This document shows, piece by piece, positions 33,467-43,371 of a stretch of DNA of 64,000 nucleotides (the first letter of the stretch is position 1; every line of letters begins with the position of its first letter). The position numbers and the translations under genes were made by a program. The notes under the pieces are model-generated. The model had not been told where the DNA came from and did no database searches. It saw nothing but the letters and a program-made list of their open reading frames with translations. Source of the stretch: Anthoceros angustus (Eukaryota; Streptophyta; Anthocerotopsida; Anthocerotales; Anthocerotaceae); NCBI GenBank assembly GCA_010909165.1, contig VJWM01000044.1:1488001-1552000 (forward strand), given 5' to 3'.

Positions 33467-33967
33467 CTATGTCAAATTCATCGCCAGTAGGTAGCATCTA
33501 CAAGTGACATCGTGCTCAAACACAAGTCGTTGTGAGTCGCGCTCATGACGTCTTGTGGAAATTCTGGTTCGTGAAGCATTCTGATGAGTCTGACATGTGA
33601 GATAAAGCTGGGTGATGCCGGCAGTGAGGCTCTCAACCAAAGCCAGCAAATCACGAATTTTGGCCCGAGCAATGAGGGCTTCAATTTCCTTAGACTGTTT
33701 GTTTGGGCGCCGCCTGAATCGCGATGTAGGAATGCCTGGAGGAATTGCCGATGTGCGTCTACAAGAGAAGAATGACGGGCTCACGCTGCGCCTTGTGCAG
33801 TTAGGGCAGGCTGCATGCCGCGACACGGGTTGCTGGGAAGCAAATGTGTTGTTGTGCTCCTGGCAACTCTGACAAATGAAACCCGTCCCTTCAGGGGAGA
33901 AATTGCTTGTGGCTATGTAGACCTTCCTCCCAGGCGCGCGTGAGGATGTCCCTCTCCCTTCCCGCAC
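33467..33967 (-). CDS. Copia B leader ORF with CxxC pairs (166 aa)
   Basis: This open frame begins 26 bases after the primer-binding site and ends before gag. It carries CQSC and CPNC separated by about 20 residues, suggesting a zinc ribbon, and an Arg-rich middle followed by a helix (IEALIARAKIRDLLALVESL). I do not recognise the family. Its position matches the leader ORFs of Copia A, although the sequences differ. It could be an accessory protein, a captured fragment, or chance. Confidence 0.4.
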   Translation of the reverse strand: MREGRGTSSRAPGRKVYIATSNFSPEGTGFICQSCQEHNNTFASQQPVSRHAACPNCTRRSVSPSFFSCRRTSAIPPGIPTSRFRRRPNKQSKEIEALIARAKIRDLLALVESLTAGITQLYLTCQTHQNASRTRISTRRHERDSQRLVFEHDVTCRCYLLAMNLT

Positions 33968-33992
33968 ATGGACGCTCGTGCAGATTACCTAC

Positions 33993-34005
33993 GGCTCTGA
34001 TACCA
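33993..34005 (-). other. Copia B primer-binding site
   Basis: The minus strand reads TGGTATCAGAGCC directly after the 5' LTR, the initiator tRNA-Met-type PBS also used by Copia A. Confidence 0.93.
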
Positions 34006-34187
34006 TAAAGCAATCGAGGATCGGAGGGGCACGAGCGGGTGCGAGCGTAGGCATGAGCGCACGAGAGACAGGAGATGAAAGAAAAACGGTTATAAAATTC
34101 AGCAGAAAAGGAAAACATATATACACGAGTTCTTAGTCCATTTTTTACTGTTCATAAAACTATAAAGTCCTATTTACTATTTCTTCA
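34006..34187 (-). repeat. Copia B 5' LTR (182 bp)
   Basis: Identical as read to 19,773-19,954. It is followed on the plus strand by the target duplication CTTCA (34,188-34,192). Confidence 0.93.
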
Positions 34188-34192
34188 CTTCA

Positions 34193-34632
34193 GACTTCGC
34201 ATGCGTCGAGACGCGTGGGGACTTTGCGGGGACATGCAGTCATATGAAGCATAGACATCTCAGTAAGCATTGTTTTGGCTGCAGACAAAGGCGGACATGA
34301 GGAGGCGTCCGAGTCCGATTGAAGCCAGACGGTTTGCAACTCCTTCCAGACATTCGTTCCACTCCCCCTTATCATGGCAGAAAGTGCCAGGTCGACCAGT
34401 CTCATCCTATCCTCTCAGAAAATCAACAACAGACTTTGCACAAATAGAGCTCCAGTAGCACAAAGCCGAAACTGTAGACATGGCTCCTGCGAGTCAGCTG
34501 GAAGCTGTCATAATATTCTGATCGGCGTAGCCTAAGTAGCTTGTGACTATCCAGACATGAGTGGCTGCCCTGCCAGGAGCCAGCCTGGCAAAGCCGAAAC
34601 CTGGCACCTTCGTATTCTGTGTGTGAGATCAC
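34193..34632 (-). pseudogene. Receptor-like kinase fragment (C-lobe), opposite strand
   Basis: Minus-strand frames give a GFARLA segment, then QLTRRSHVYSFGFVLLEL, matching the kinase activation segment and the SDVYSFGVVLLEL block. A segment reading RLVDLAL follows. Stops and frame changes are present. It lies in the opposite orientation to the N-lobe fragment at 19,541-19,772, although the two abut the same Copia insertion site. Confidence 0.7.
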
Positions 34633-34639
34633 GATGGAT

Positions 34640-35165
34640 GAGGCAGTTATGCCTTGCTGCTTGAATAAGAACTATGCGCCCTCAGTCTACCACAACGCCG
34701 GTGTCGTGCTCGCTTGAGTCATCCACAGGGAGGAGGGCACCATGTCCTCCATGTCCACGTGGTTCACAGCAGGAAGGCTGGCGTAGGGGGCCAACCACTG
34801 AGCTCACACCTTCTTCCAGTAGCGCCGGCGCCCGCTCCATTCAATGCACGGCATCACGCTGGAAAACCCTGAACTGGCCATAGCTAGATGGCTGATACTC
34901 CGGCGTAAAGAGGGCGCCCTTGGCCAGTTTTCGTGCTCCGGCTTGGAGATTCCATGTCCCGTCCATCACAACAATGTTATCCATTCCTATCAAGGGCGCC
35001 ATAGCTTCCATTGTGTGCAAACGCGGAACTCCGGAGTAGGGCGAGGGTGCTCGTGCTCAGAAAGTGGAGCCAGGGCTAGTAGACCGCGGGCTTTAAGTTG
35101 CCTGGGCAGAAGAACGCGTGTGCAGAAGGCCACCATTGAAAGGGGTGAGATGATTACTTCTCATT
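34640..35165 (-). pseudogene. Unidentified degraded coding-like sequence
   Basis: The minus strand gives fairly long peptide-like runs, such as MEAMAPLIGMDNIVVMDGTW and FTPEYQPSSYGQFRVF, broken by stops. I do not recognise the protein. It lies next to the kinase fragment. Confidence 0.3.
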
Positions 35166-35314
35166 GAATCATGCCCATGTATGAGGAAAGCAAGCCTAGA
35201 TGGCCAATCAGTGAGATGGATTTTGAATTTGTGAGTGAGGCCTTGGGCATGAATGGGCAAGATGTTAGAAAGGTGAGAAAAACTTTGGACATGTATCTAA
35301 AATTTCTATTGCCC

Positions 35315-35500
35315 TTTGTTGTGATGCTCGAAGTCTGCTTTGTTTGTGATGCTCGAAGTGCTGCTTTGTTTGTGATGCTCAAGTCCTTTGTTTGTGATGC
35401 TCGAAGTGCATTGTTTGTGATGCTCGAAATGCATTGTTTGTGATGCTCAAGAAATGCACTTTGTTTGTGATGCACGAGGTGCCTTTGTTTGTGAGCCTAG
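35315..35500 (+). repeat. Minisatellite of GTTTGTGATGCTCGAAGTG units
   Basis: Eight imperfect copies of a 19-26-base unit with core TTTGTGATGCTCGAAGTG. Spacing between cores varies. No coding function is evident. Confidence 0.85.
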
Positions 35501-35770
35501 AAACAGCGAACCCTCAAGCACTGCACAGACATGCGGCTTCACCCCCACTAGTCTGGGAAGCTTGGAACCAGCACTCACACGCACATGCCAGTCTATGAGC
35601 CTAGTGAAATGTAACTACATGATCGGAGAACACAAAGCTATCAAGATTGAATAAATTGATTGATTGTTTACAATGTAGGTGTGCCTCTTAGAAAGGTGTA
35701 TAGTTCAGCGAGAACCCTAACTAGGATTAACTACCTAGGTTAGAACTGACTCTAATTAATGGTATTCACA
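35501..35770 (-). repeat. Copia C 3' LTR, partial
   Basis: On the minus strand a purine tract (TTAAGGGGGTG, 35,782-35,771) is followed at 35,770 by TGTGAATACC. This is the expected polypurine tract and LTR start. The far end of the LTR could not be fixed because no second copy lies in the window. Confidence 0.6.
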
Positions 35771-35862
35771 CACCCCCTTAATTCTAGGAAGGATAATCGC
35801 TCTCAAGGTATTGAAGACAAGCCCAACATCTCGCAGCAATGCTCGAGTATAGGACACGAACT

Positions 35863-37000
35863 TCAAGCACAGACAGAGTGAAGACATAACGATGTCGACT
35901 TTCTAGAGTCCGGATCACAGCCCAATGAGTCCGCCCATCCTAGAAGCTTGTCTTGTGCACCCTCACCAGTATAAGTGATGCACGATGTCTTTGTCTTTTG
36001 AAGATATCGAAGGATGCGCTTCGACCACCAATGTGGCTTCCCAGGGGAGGCTTGAAACTGAGCAGTGTGATTACATGCACAAGCAACATCAAGTCTGGTA
36101 TTCTGAACCAAGTGTTGTATACTGCCTACAATGCCTTTATAGGGTATATCCTTCATTTCTTCTATCTCTGCAGGAGTGCTTGGGCACATAGAGGAACGTA
36201 GCCTTTCGCCAGTTTGCATAGGGGTGTCAATAGGTTTACAATTTTGCATCTGATACTTTTCTAGCATGTCTATAATGTACCTCTCTTGATGAAGACTAAT
36301 GCTATTTGCGTTAATGATAACCTGTACTCCAAGTAGAAACTTGATGACCCCATTGTCAGTCATCAGAAACTCCTTGCTGAGTTCACTTTTGATCAAGTTG
36401 AGAAAGCCAAGGTCATTGGAACAAAGAACAAGGTCGTCAACATAAAGACCCAATATAAGGTACGAGTTACCTTGTCTTCTTATGAAGACACTTGAATCTG
36501 CATAGGACTTGATGAAGCCCTGGCTAAGGAGAAAGATTTGCAATCTCTCATACCAGCCACGAGGCGATTGTTTTAATCCGTATAAGGTCTTGTGGAGTTT
36601 ACAGACTTTGTGGGCTTCACCATATTTGATATAGCCCTCCGGTTGTTGTAGATAGATTTCTTCTCGAAGGACGCCATTCAGGAAGGCCGTTTGTACATCC
36701 ATTTGATGTACATGAAGGTTGTGGATGGCAGAGAGAGCAAGCATGATCCAAAGGGAGGTAAGCTTCACAACTGGACTGCAGGAGCTTTCCTTTTGATAAT
36801 CTAAGCCATCCTTTTGGGTAAAACCCTGTGCAACAAGTCTAGCTTTGTACTTGGAAAGACTTCCATCAGCATTATATTTCTTCTTTAATATCCATTTGCT
36901 TGTCACGATACTTCTGCCAGGAGGAGGCACTGAGTGGCGAGCCTCTATGGATCGAGAGTTCAACTCTCTTATTGCTAATAAAACTTGGACTCTCGTAGAC
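35863..37000 (-). pseudogene. Copia C reverse transcriptase-RNase H
   Basis: An open stretch carrying KWILKKKYNADGSLSKYKAR, QMDVQTAFLNGVLREEIYLQ, KTLYGLKQSPRGWYERL and LYVDDLVL (catalytic YVDD) is followed by the connection and RNase H start (RILRYLQKTK, GWADSLGCDPDSR). The RNase H end is missing or altered: DADWAG is replaced by WADSLG and there is no STEAEY. The upstream 37,000-37,215 part of the ORF is unrelated sequence. This is a different Copia family from A and B, and the 5' half of the element is absent. Confidence 0.8.
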
Positions 37001-37168
37001 GGATAGCAAACATGTTGAATGTACCCTTGTACACAGGGGCGACATGTTGAATGTACCCTTGTACCCTCATGCAACATGCCACGCCGTACTGCAGGGACCT
37101 GTTCCATTTCATTCTCCAGGAAGTGGTGGCCAAGTGGATAGCAAACATGTTGAATATGCCCTTGTACA
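37001..37168. repeat. Local duplication at the broken Copia C end
   Basis: GGATAGCAAACATGTTGAAT followed by CCCTTGTACAC occurs at 37,001 and 37,137, and the core ACATGTTGAATGTACCCTTG also at about 37,047. These short repeats sit where Copia C pol is truncated, as expected of error-prone repair at a break. Confidence 0.6.
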
Positions 37169-38295
37169 CAATGGCGAGGGCGCCGGCCAGCCGGCGCCCC
37201 CTCCCTTGCTTTCATGCTGTTCCGATAATGTGTGAAGGATCACAAATGAAACCTACACGATAAACGAAATTTTGTTCCCCACAAATATGTATGATGGATT
37301 GAACCTGTCCGGGAGATTGCATAACCCTTCCATAGTGGCGTTGGATTCGTAGATGTCTAATCTGCTTTCTCGACCGGCAAACATGGTGTGCATTGTGAGT
37401 CTTGTTTTGGTGAACAAGCAGTGCAGAATAGGGACACCCTTGATAAATGTACCACGGAAAAGTGGTATGATCTAGGAGCCAGACCCTTTTTTTCCCTTTA
37501 GTTTCCACACAATAGCTGAAACCGCTGCTTTTAGACCCATCAACAACCCCCTTCAGCGCTTATTAAAAAAAAACCCCCATCGAGGATATTCCCCCCCTTC
37601 AAAATTTCTCGTGTTAAATGCATATGGCAGTTTGTGCCTGGTTTTTGACTGGCTCTTCATATAGGTGCCTGTCATTTTGCACGCAGCGAGTAACAGGGAA
37701 AAAGTTTGGAGGAAGATCACAGCCTAGAAACGTAGGAAGGTTCATCTTGAATTCAACTTCCTTGACCATACACGTATGGTGGGGATGTAGGTATGGCAAG
37801 CTGTTTTGGCTGAACAAGAAGTAGTCTGCAGACAATTATGGACGAGACAAGGCCCAGGAGTACAGCGGTGCAGCTATGACATCCCTCCTCCAAATGGCGA
37901 AAGCTTGGAGATTGTGTGCTGACAATGCCATTGGCAAGGATATAGTTGTAGCCAATGATGTTTCTCAGCGTGTATCAAAGCCAGTTGGAATTTAAATGTG
38001 AAATTTGCAATGAGCGTGGACTGATTGTTGGTATTTCGCATGGTGCAGTGTACACATTGCAGATGCAGTTGGTCGTGGGCACATGTTCATTTTGGAGCTC
38101 AGGCAGATAGATTGACAGCTTTGCAGAGCATAGCTGGTACAAGTTACTTCAAGCTCAGGAGGTGAAATCCGAGTTCATAATTGCTTTCTTTTGTTGGTTA
38201 TTGCTTTCTTTTGGGCACATTTGATTTGGATCGTTGGGTTTCTTGGAGTTTCTGTTGCACGTATTGTTTATCTGCAGGCATGTTCGCTTCAAGTT
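37169..38295. other. No gene recognised
   Basis: It contains ORFs of up to 98 codons (minus, 37,212-37,508) without known motifs, an A9/C5 run near 37,565-37,580 and a C7 run near 37,591. Nothing identifiable. Confidence 0.35.
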
Positions 38296-38567
38296 GGTTA
38301 CATGTGCACTTGTACATTGGTTCACTTTTCTTGCCATGTGGTTCTCGCATGTTCCTGTGGTTAGATGGGCACTTGTACATGGTTCACTTTTCTTGCCTTG
38401 TGATCCTGGCATGTTCCCGTGGTTATATGGGCACTTGTACATGGCTCACTCTTCTTGCCTTGAGGTCCTGGCATGTTCCCATGGTTACATGGGCACTTGT
38501 ACACTGGTTCCCTTTTCGTGCCATGTGGTCATGACATATTCCCGTGGTTATATGGGCACTTATACCT
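38296..38567 (+). repeat. Minisatellite, 62-63-bp unit, four copies plus partial
   Basis: Units start with GGTTA(C/G/T)ATGGGCACTTGTAC at 38,296, 38,359, 38,421, 38,483 and 38,546 (partial). They remain open in one frame, so an ORF with a repeated TWALVHW-like peptide appears. This is probably a by-product of a unit length near a multiple of three. Confidence 0.88.
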
Positions 38568-39392
38568 TGCTGGAATAGCTCAAGGAAAAGATGCAAGAGA
38601 TAGGCTATACGTTTACTGTTCAGAAAGACGATAATAGTAAAAACCAAAGTGAGAGCCAGAGCGCAAGTTTCTAGTGTGCTGTCCCTAGTTTGGTAGAAGG
38701 CCGAATGGCTAACAAACCAGCTAAAAAAGAGTGTTTAGAGTTGTGGAATGGGGTTTTGCATCCGAAGATGCAAAGAGGCCATTACCCTCTATGTCGTTAT
38801 AGTCCTAGGATTCGATCCCAAGGGAATGGTTTTGTGTCAAGATGTTCTAAAACTATGGGTCCTAGCTCTACCACAGCCGATCCTTACCCTACCAGAACCA
38901 GCTACCATACCTGAACCCACCACCGTGGAAGGCTCAGCCACCACAGTGGGGGGGTTCAGCCACCGTAGTGGCTGATTCGACCACTGTGGTGGGCCCCACC
39001 ACGACGCGCGTGTGCGCGCGGTTGTCTGTTGGTCACCCAGTCCTCCTGGCGTGGTCTCTGAGGGTTATGATTTCACGCGCACACACACCTAAGGTCACAC
39101 CCACTCTAATTCACTCACAAGGGAGACCGCTCGGGCGTTCGAGGATTAGGCACCATGACCATGAACACCACAAGGCCTTACTCCGTGACCACCGATCTCA
39201 TCGCTCACTTCTCCTTTCTAACATTCCCGTTTCCTCAAAGCGTGCCGCATACTCCCTACGGTGGCACTTCTCTCCTTTCCTTTTTCCAAGAACCTCCCAC
39301 TCTACCACATGAATACTCCCTCTCGCTCCCTTTCTCAAGCCACATGACCTCATACACCACGCGCACAAGATTTTCCCAGATCCTCCTCTCTC
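38568..39392. other. No gene recognised
   Basis: Short ORFs only. Around 38,915-38,995 there is a cluster of GCCACC/CACCGTGGTGG/CCACTGTGGTGG words forming small inverted repeats. Nothing else is identifiable. Confidence 0.35.
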
Positions 39393-39499
39393 AGGCCACA
39401 CAGACCTCTCTTGGGCCACACACACCCCTCCTTGGGCCACACAGACCCCCCCCCTGGGCCACACAGACCCCTCCTCGGGCCACACAGACCCCTCCTCAG
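39393..39499 (+). repeat. Minisatellite of GGCCACACAGACCCCTCCT units
   Basis: Five imperfect 20-22-base copies in tandem. The unit gives repeated peptides in several frames, so the ORFs here are not evidence of genes. Confidence 0.85.
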
Positions 39500-40443
39500 A
39501 ATTAGACACAATCTGGTTAGACAGCGGGTTGGGGAAAGGGAAAAACAGCTAGTCGGTTCCACAGCGGATTCGCATACCCGCGATCTCACCCCGGTCCCCT
39601 ACGGGAATTTCCCTCTCCTGGCATGCGTTGAGCACCCTTCACCACTAGTCACCCCAGACGCGGAGATTGGTCACTCAGCTCTCGACCATTCAGGGATCTT
39701 CCCGGTCTTCTTGTGATGAGAAAACGATGTGCCGAACCCGTTCGATGCTGACCAGACGTCTCCAATCAACCCCGCGCGAGGATTTGATACACGGAAGTTC
39801 ACACCTGAAATCGTCTGTTAAGAGAGACACTCAAAGGGTCTCTTATACATCTGCTTGGCCTCACTTTCCAAAGGTCTAAAGATGGCTAACCTACCTCCAG
39901 GTGTCTAAGATGGCTAACTTACCACGAGCGCCTACCAATTCGGGTATCTGATTCACAAGCTTCCTAGCACCTTATCCTCTAATCCAAGTGAAAGCCTCGA
40001 CCTATGATGCCGCTCCTCTAAAATCAGCCGCCTCTGTGGCCGCCTAGCCTACTGCCCATGGGTGTTCCCTCGCCTCCTACCACGCCTCGATCCGAAAGAT
40101 CCTCCTTAATATCTCTCTCGGCTAGGGGTTATTCTCCATTAAAGGGGTTTGGGTCCCTAAAGACCAAAAAATGACCCCCGAAAACGGGCCAAAATGCATC
40201 ATTTTCAGCAAAACCACTGTTTAAACATGTACTGAAAGATATTGACCATGTTATTTTCTCGTGAATACTTACACTAACAGGGTTTAAGCCGAAGAAGGTT
40301 CGCGGATTTCACCTTCACAAGGAAGGGATTTCAAGGATTTTTAACAGGTGCTAGGAATCCTAAACACCTCTTTCGCAGGTGATAGTACTTCCTAGCAGGG
40401 TGAACAGTAGATAAACCAAACAAAACTAGTCCGACAAGCCAAA
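39500..40443. other. No gene recognised
   Basis: Mixed-composition DNA with ORFs of up to about 100 codons in overlapping frames and no domain. I found no repeat boundary. Confidence 0.35.
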
Positions 40444-41136
40444 GCGGACGTCCGGCGCAACCAACACGCAAAAGTAGCAAGCGAAAAACAGCTGGCGGAC
40501 GTTCGAGCGCAATTGTGAAGAACATTAACCGATAGCCCGATCATGGCCATCTTGAGAGGACCAAACTACGACTCTAGAAAGTAGTGCTGGGCGTTTGATG
40601 CCTTTGTGAGTACACAACCACAGGATCTCCATTGTTAGAGTGAAAACATAGGAAGGAATTGGAGCAATCGCGGACGTTCGGCACATTGGCGCGAGTCTAC
40701 TAAAACTGCGGACGTCCGGCGCATTTCTGAGACCCCAATCTTGCGGGCGTCAGATGGAAATGGTGGAGTGGATGCCGGACGTCCGGCGCAACCAACACAT
40801 AAAAGTAGCAATTACAAGCCGAAAAGAAACAGCTGCACCGGGGCGTTGCGCGTGTGAAGAACATTAACCGATAGCCCGATCATGGCCATCTTGAGAGGAC
40901 CAAACTACGACTCTAGAAAGTAGTGCTGGACGTTTGATGCCTTTGTGAGTACACAACCACAGGATCTCCATTGTTAGAGTGAAAACATAGGAAGGAATTG
41001 GAGCAATCGCGGACGTTCGGCACATTGGCGCGAGTCTACTAAAACTGCGGACGTCCGGCGCATTTCTGAGACCCCAATCTTGCGGGCGTCCAGCGAGATG
41101 GAAATGGTGGAGTGGATGCGCCGGACGTCCGGCGCA
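40444..41136 (+). repeat. Tandem repeat (331 and 345 bp) with GGACGTCC palindromes
   Basis: Two full units start at 40,444 and 40,775, and a third begins at 41,120. Each unit contains several copies of a GCGGACGTCCGGCGCA word. At 41,117-41,136 this becomes a perfect 20-base palindrome, TGCGCCGGACGTCCGGCGCA. A 14-base version is at 40,774-40,787. Units differ mainly by small indels in CG-rich places. Confidence 0.85.
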
Positions 41137-41171
41137 AATGTATATATATTTTTTGAACCCCATTAGTAGTA

Positions 41172-41595
41172 TCTGCTTGGGATTGGTGTTGGTAGGCTCG
41201 ATGGCTTAGGAACTGCTTGGGATTGGTGTTGGTAGGCTCGATGGCTTAGGAACTCCAAGATTAAGCACCCTTGGGCCGGATCAGTACCCGGATGGGGTGC
41301 TCGACCTTGGTGCGATAGAAATTTCATAGCTATGCACCTTTGGGTTGGATTAGTCGAGGCTCGATGGCTTAGAACTCCAAGATTAAGCACCCTTGGGCGG
41401 ATCGATTCCGGATGGGGTGCTCGACCTTGGTGCGATAGAAATTTCATAGCACCTTTGGGTTGGATTAGTACGAGGCTCGATGGCTTAGAACTCCAAGATT
41501 AAGCACCCTTGGGCCGGATCAGTACCCGGATGGGGTGCTCGACCTTGGTGCGATAGAAATTTCATAGCTATGCACCTTTGGGTTGGATTAGTACG
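41172..41595 (+). repeat. 5S-rRNA-like tandem repeats
   Basis: Three units (41,237-41,359, 41,360-41,475, 41,476-41,595) follow a shorter duplicated leader (41,172-41,236). Each carries AACTCCAAGATTAAGCACCC, then TTGGGC and GGATGGGGTGCTCGACCTTGG. This parallels the 5S rRNA internal promoter region (GAACTCCGCAGTTAAGCG, CTTGGGC, GGATGGGTGACC). The first third of 5S rRNA is missing, so these are not functional 5S genes. Derivation from a 5S-based SINE or a Cassandra-type TRIM is possible. Confidence 0.7.
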
Positions 41596-43371
41596 AGGAT
41601 GGTTTGGTTTTTTTTGGCGCTTTGAAAACTTTGTAAGAACTCCACTGTTAAGCAACCTAGAGGCGTATCAATACCAGGATGGAGTGTTGATTTTTAGTGG
41701 TTTGAAAATTTTGTAAATCATCCCGGTATCTAGGCGTAAAGTCATGAATATTATTTTTGAAAATCATTTGTTGGTTGATGTTATATTCCCACATTCGCTT
41801 TGTATACAACATGTTAAACCTTTTTGGCCTTACTCTATGTGCCTTCGATGACTTGCGGTGGATCTCTTTGATTGGTGCCAAAATGTCCGGCTCATTCGAG
41901 TTTGATGCGTATAGATGCATAGGCCTTGGTTTCTAGATGAGCTACATTTTCCAAAATTCGACATGTATGATGGTGGTTTCTAATGGCCAACCTTTTGAAG
42001 GCGACAATGTTTCACAATGTTTTGCGAGAAGCAAGAAAATAAATAGAATAGATGATTTGTCCTTGAGTAATGAAAGCACATCGGATGCGATCGAACACAA
42101 GTATAAGAGAGCATCTCGCTCGCCACCGCGAGCCCTAGTGAGAGCAGTATCTGAAGAAAGAGGGCTGGTCCGTGGGGTTTTGACCAAATGGTGAGTATTT
42201 TAGTGAGGCTCGAAGGAGGACTGTCTATACCCACCGTGATACCACCGTGGGCGCAGCTAGGTGTTCAAGGCAGAACTATAGCCAAGCTTCGCCAGAGATT
42301 TTGAATTTAAGATCGACTTGCTCCATGTGCCACCCATGGATAGATTAAGGTTGAAAGCGATGCGGACTTGACAAGAAGAAATGTAAGCTCAAGAGTTTGA
42401 TCAAGAGCGGTTGAGGAGGCCTCACCATCCTTTACCTTGTCCAATTCTGCGCGGGGCCTAATCTGCAGATCTAAGTGCGGCTTATCTCGACACGGAGGGG
42501 CCGGTCGACGGTATGCTGCCATGCAGGATTGCTCAATCACGGGGTTTGAAAAGAGAATTGATGTGAGTGTTGGTGCGGTGGCAAGTGTGCACAAGCAACA
42601 GCGAAAGTGCTTGCCTACACAAGTATTGGCAACCCTCTCCAAACCCGGTGTATTGCACCTCTTTGGAGTATAAGTCGCGGACGTTGGTGCACTCCAGCTC
42701 TTTGGAGCATAAGTGCGCCAGTCATCCGGCCACTTGGTACAAAGGTGTGTCCGGCATTTGTGCGGACTGTGGGCACATTAGGTCTTCTTTTGGGCTCGGA
42801 TGCATGGGCTGTGGGTTCGCAAATCACTAAAAACAGTGAAATGAGACATGTGCATTTCTGGATGGTTGGGGCCAAAATGGGGTTCGGAGACAAACCCCTA
42901 TGCTGAGAAACATTGTTAATATCTCCACCTCACTCCCGCTATCCGAGGTCCCTTCACTCCTCCTAGGAGGCGTCATCTCGCCCTCGCACGTTTCTCGCTC
43001 CTCATCATGAAAACCGTATCCTCCGCCCACGCTCTAGCCTCCGCCTTGCTCATTTCCTCGAGCACAACTGTGAAGGGTATGCCCGGCTCACATGGACAAT
43101 CTTGGCCGCCTCGAACTGAGGGAGTTGCATCCTCCCATAAGCCCCGACGGTGGCTTCCCACCGGTCCTTCTTCCGCATGACGATGGTGGCTCCACCACGT
43201 GGTGGTCGCTTCAACGGTGGGTCAAGCCACCATCGGGTGTTGCTCTACCCTTCTTGATTTTGCCTCTCTCTTGACCACAGCCTAGCCTCACCTCTCTCCC
43301 GCTTATACCTCTCCGCGCTTCCCGAACTCTCCAGAGGTGCAGGCGTCTCCACTTGTTCCCCGGGCCTCATT
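41596..43371 (+). repeat. Copy 1 of an approximately 1.75-kb tandem duplication
   Basis: It begins with GATGGTTTGGTTTTT and a weaker 5S-like segment (GAACTCCACTGTTAAGCAACC at about 41,638). It matches 43,388-45,120 throughout. No recognisable protein domain occurs, and ORFs in both strands stay below 115 codons. Differences between copies concentrate in CG-rich parts. Confidence 0.85.

Larger units (their letters stand above)
19773..34187 (-). mobile_element. Ty1/Copia element B, split by a nested Gypsy
   Basis: The minus-strand Copia has LTRs at 34,187-34,006 and 19,954-19,773 (182 bp each, identical as read). The 5-bp target duplication CTTCA flanks it at 19,768-19,772 and 34,188-34,192. 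The PBS is at 34,005-33,993. The pol ORF is open for about 1,300 codons. At a point coding NPVF|HAR the element is interrupted by 20,977-29,066. Without that insert it is about 6.3 kb. Identical LTRs and a long open pol mark a young insertion, which hit a kinase-like gene or pseudogene. Confidence 0.95.

Noticed and set aside
38181-38578. ORFs of 114-117 codons as a repeat-protein gene
   Set aside because: They are translations of the 62-63-bp minisatellite, with no start context, splice signals or flanking coding sequence.
35315-39499. Short regular repeats as a CRISPR array
   Set aside because: The genome is plant nuclear, the units are head-to-tail minisatellites without unique spacers, and no cas-like gene is present.
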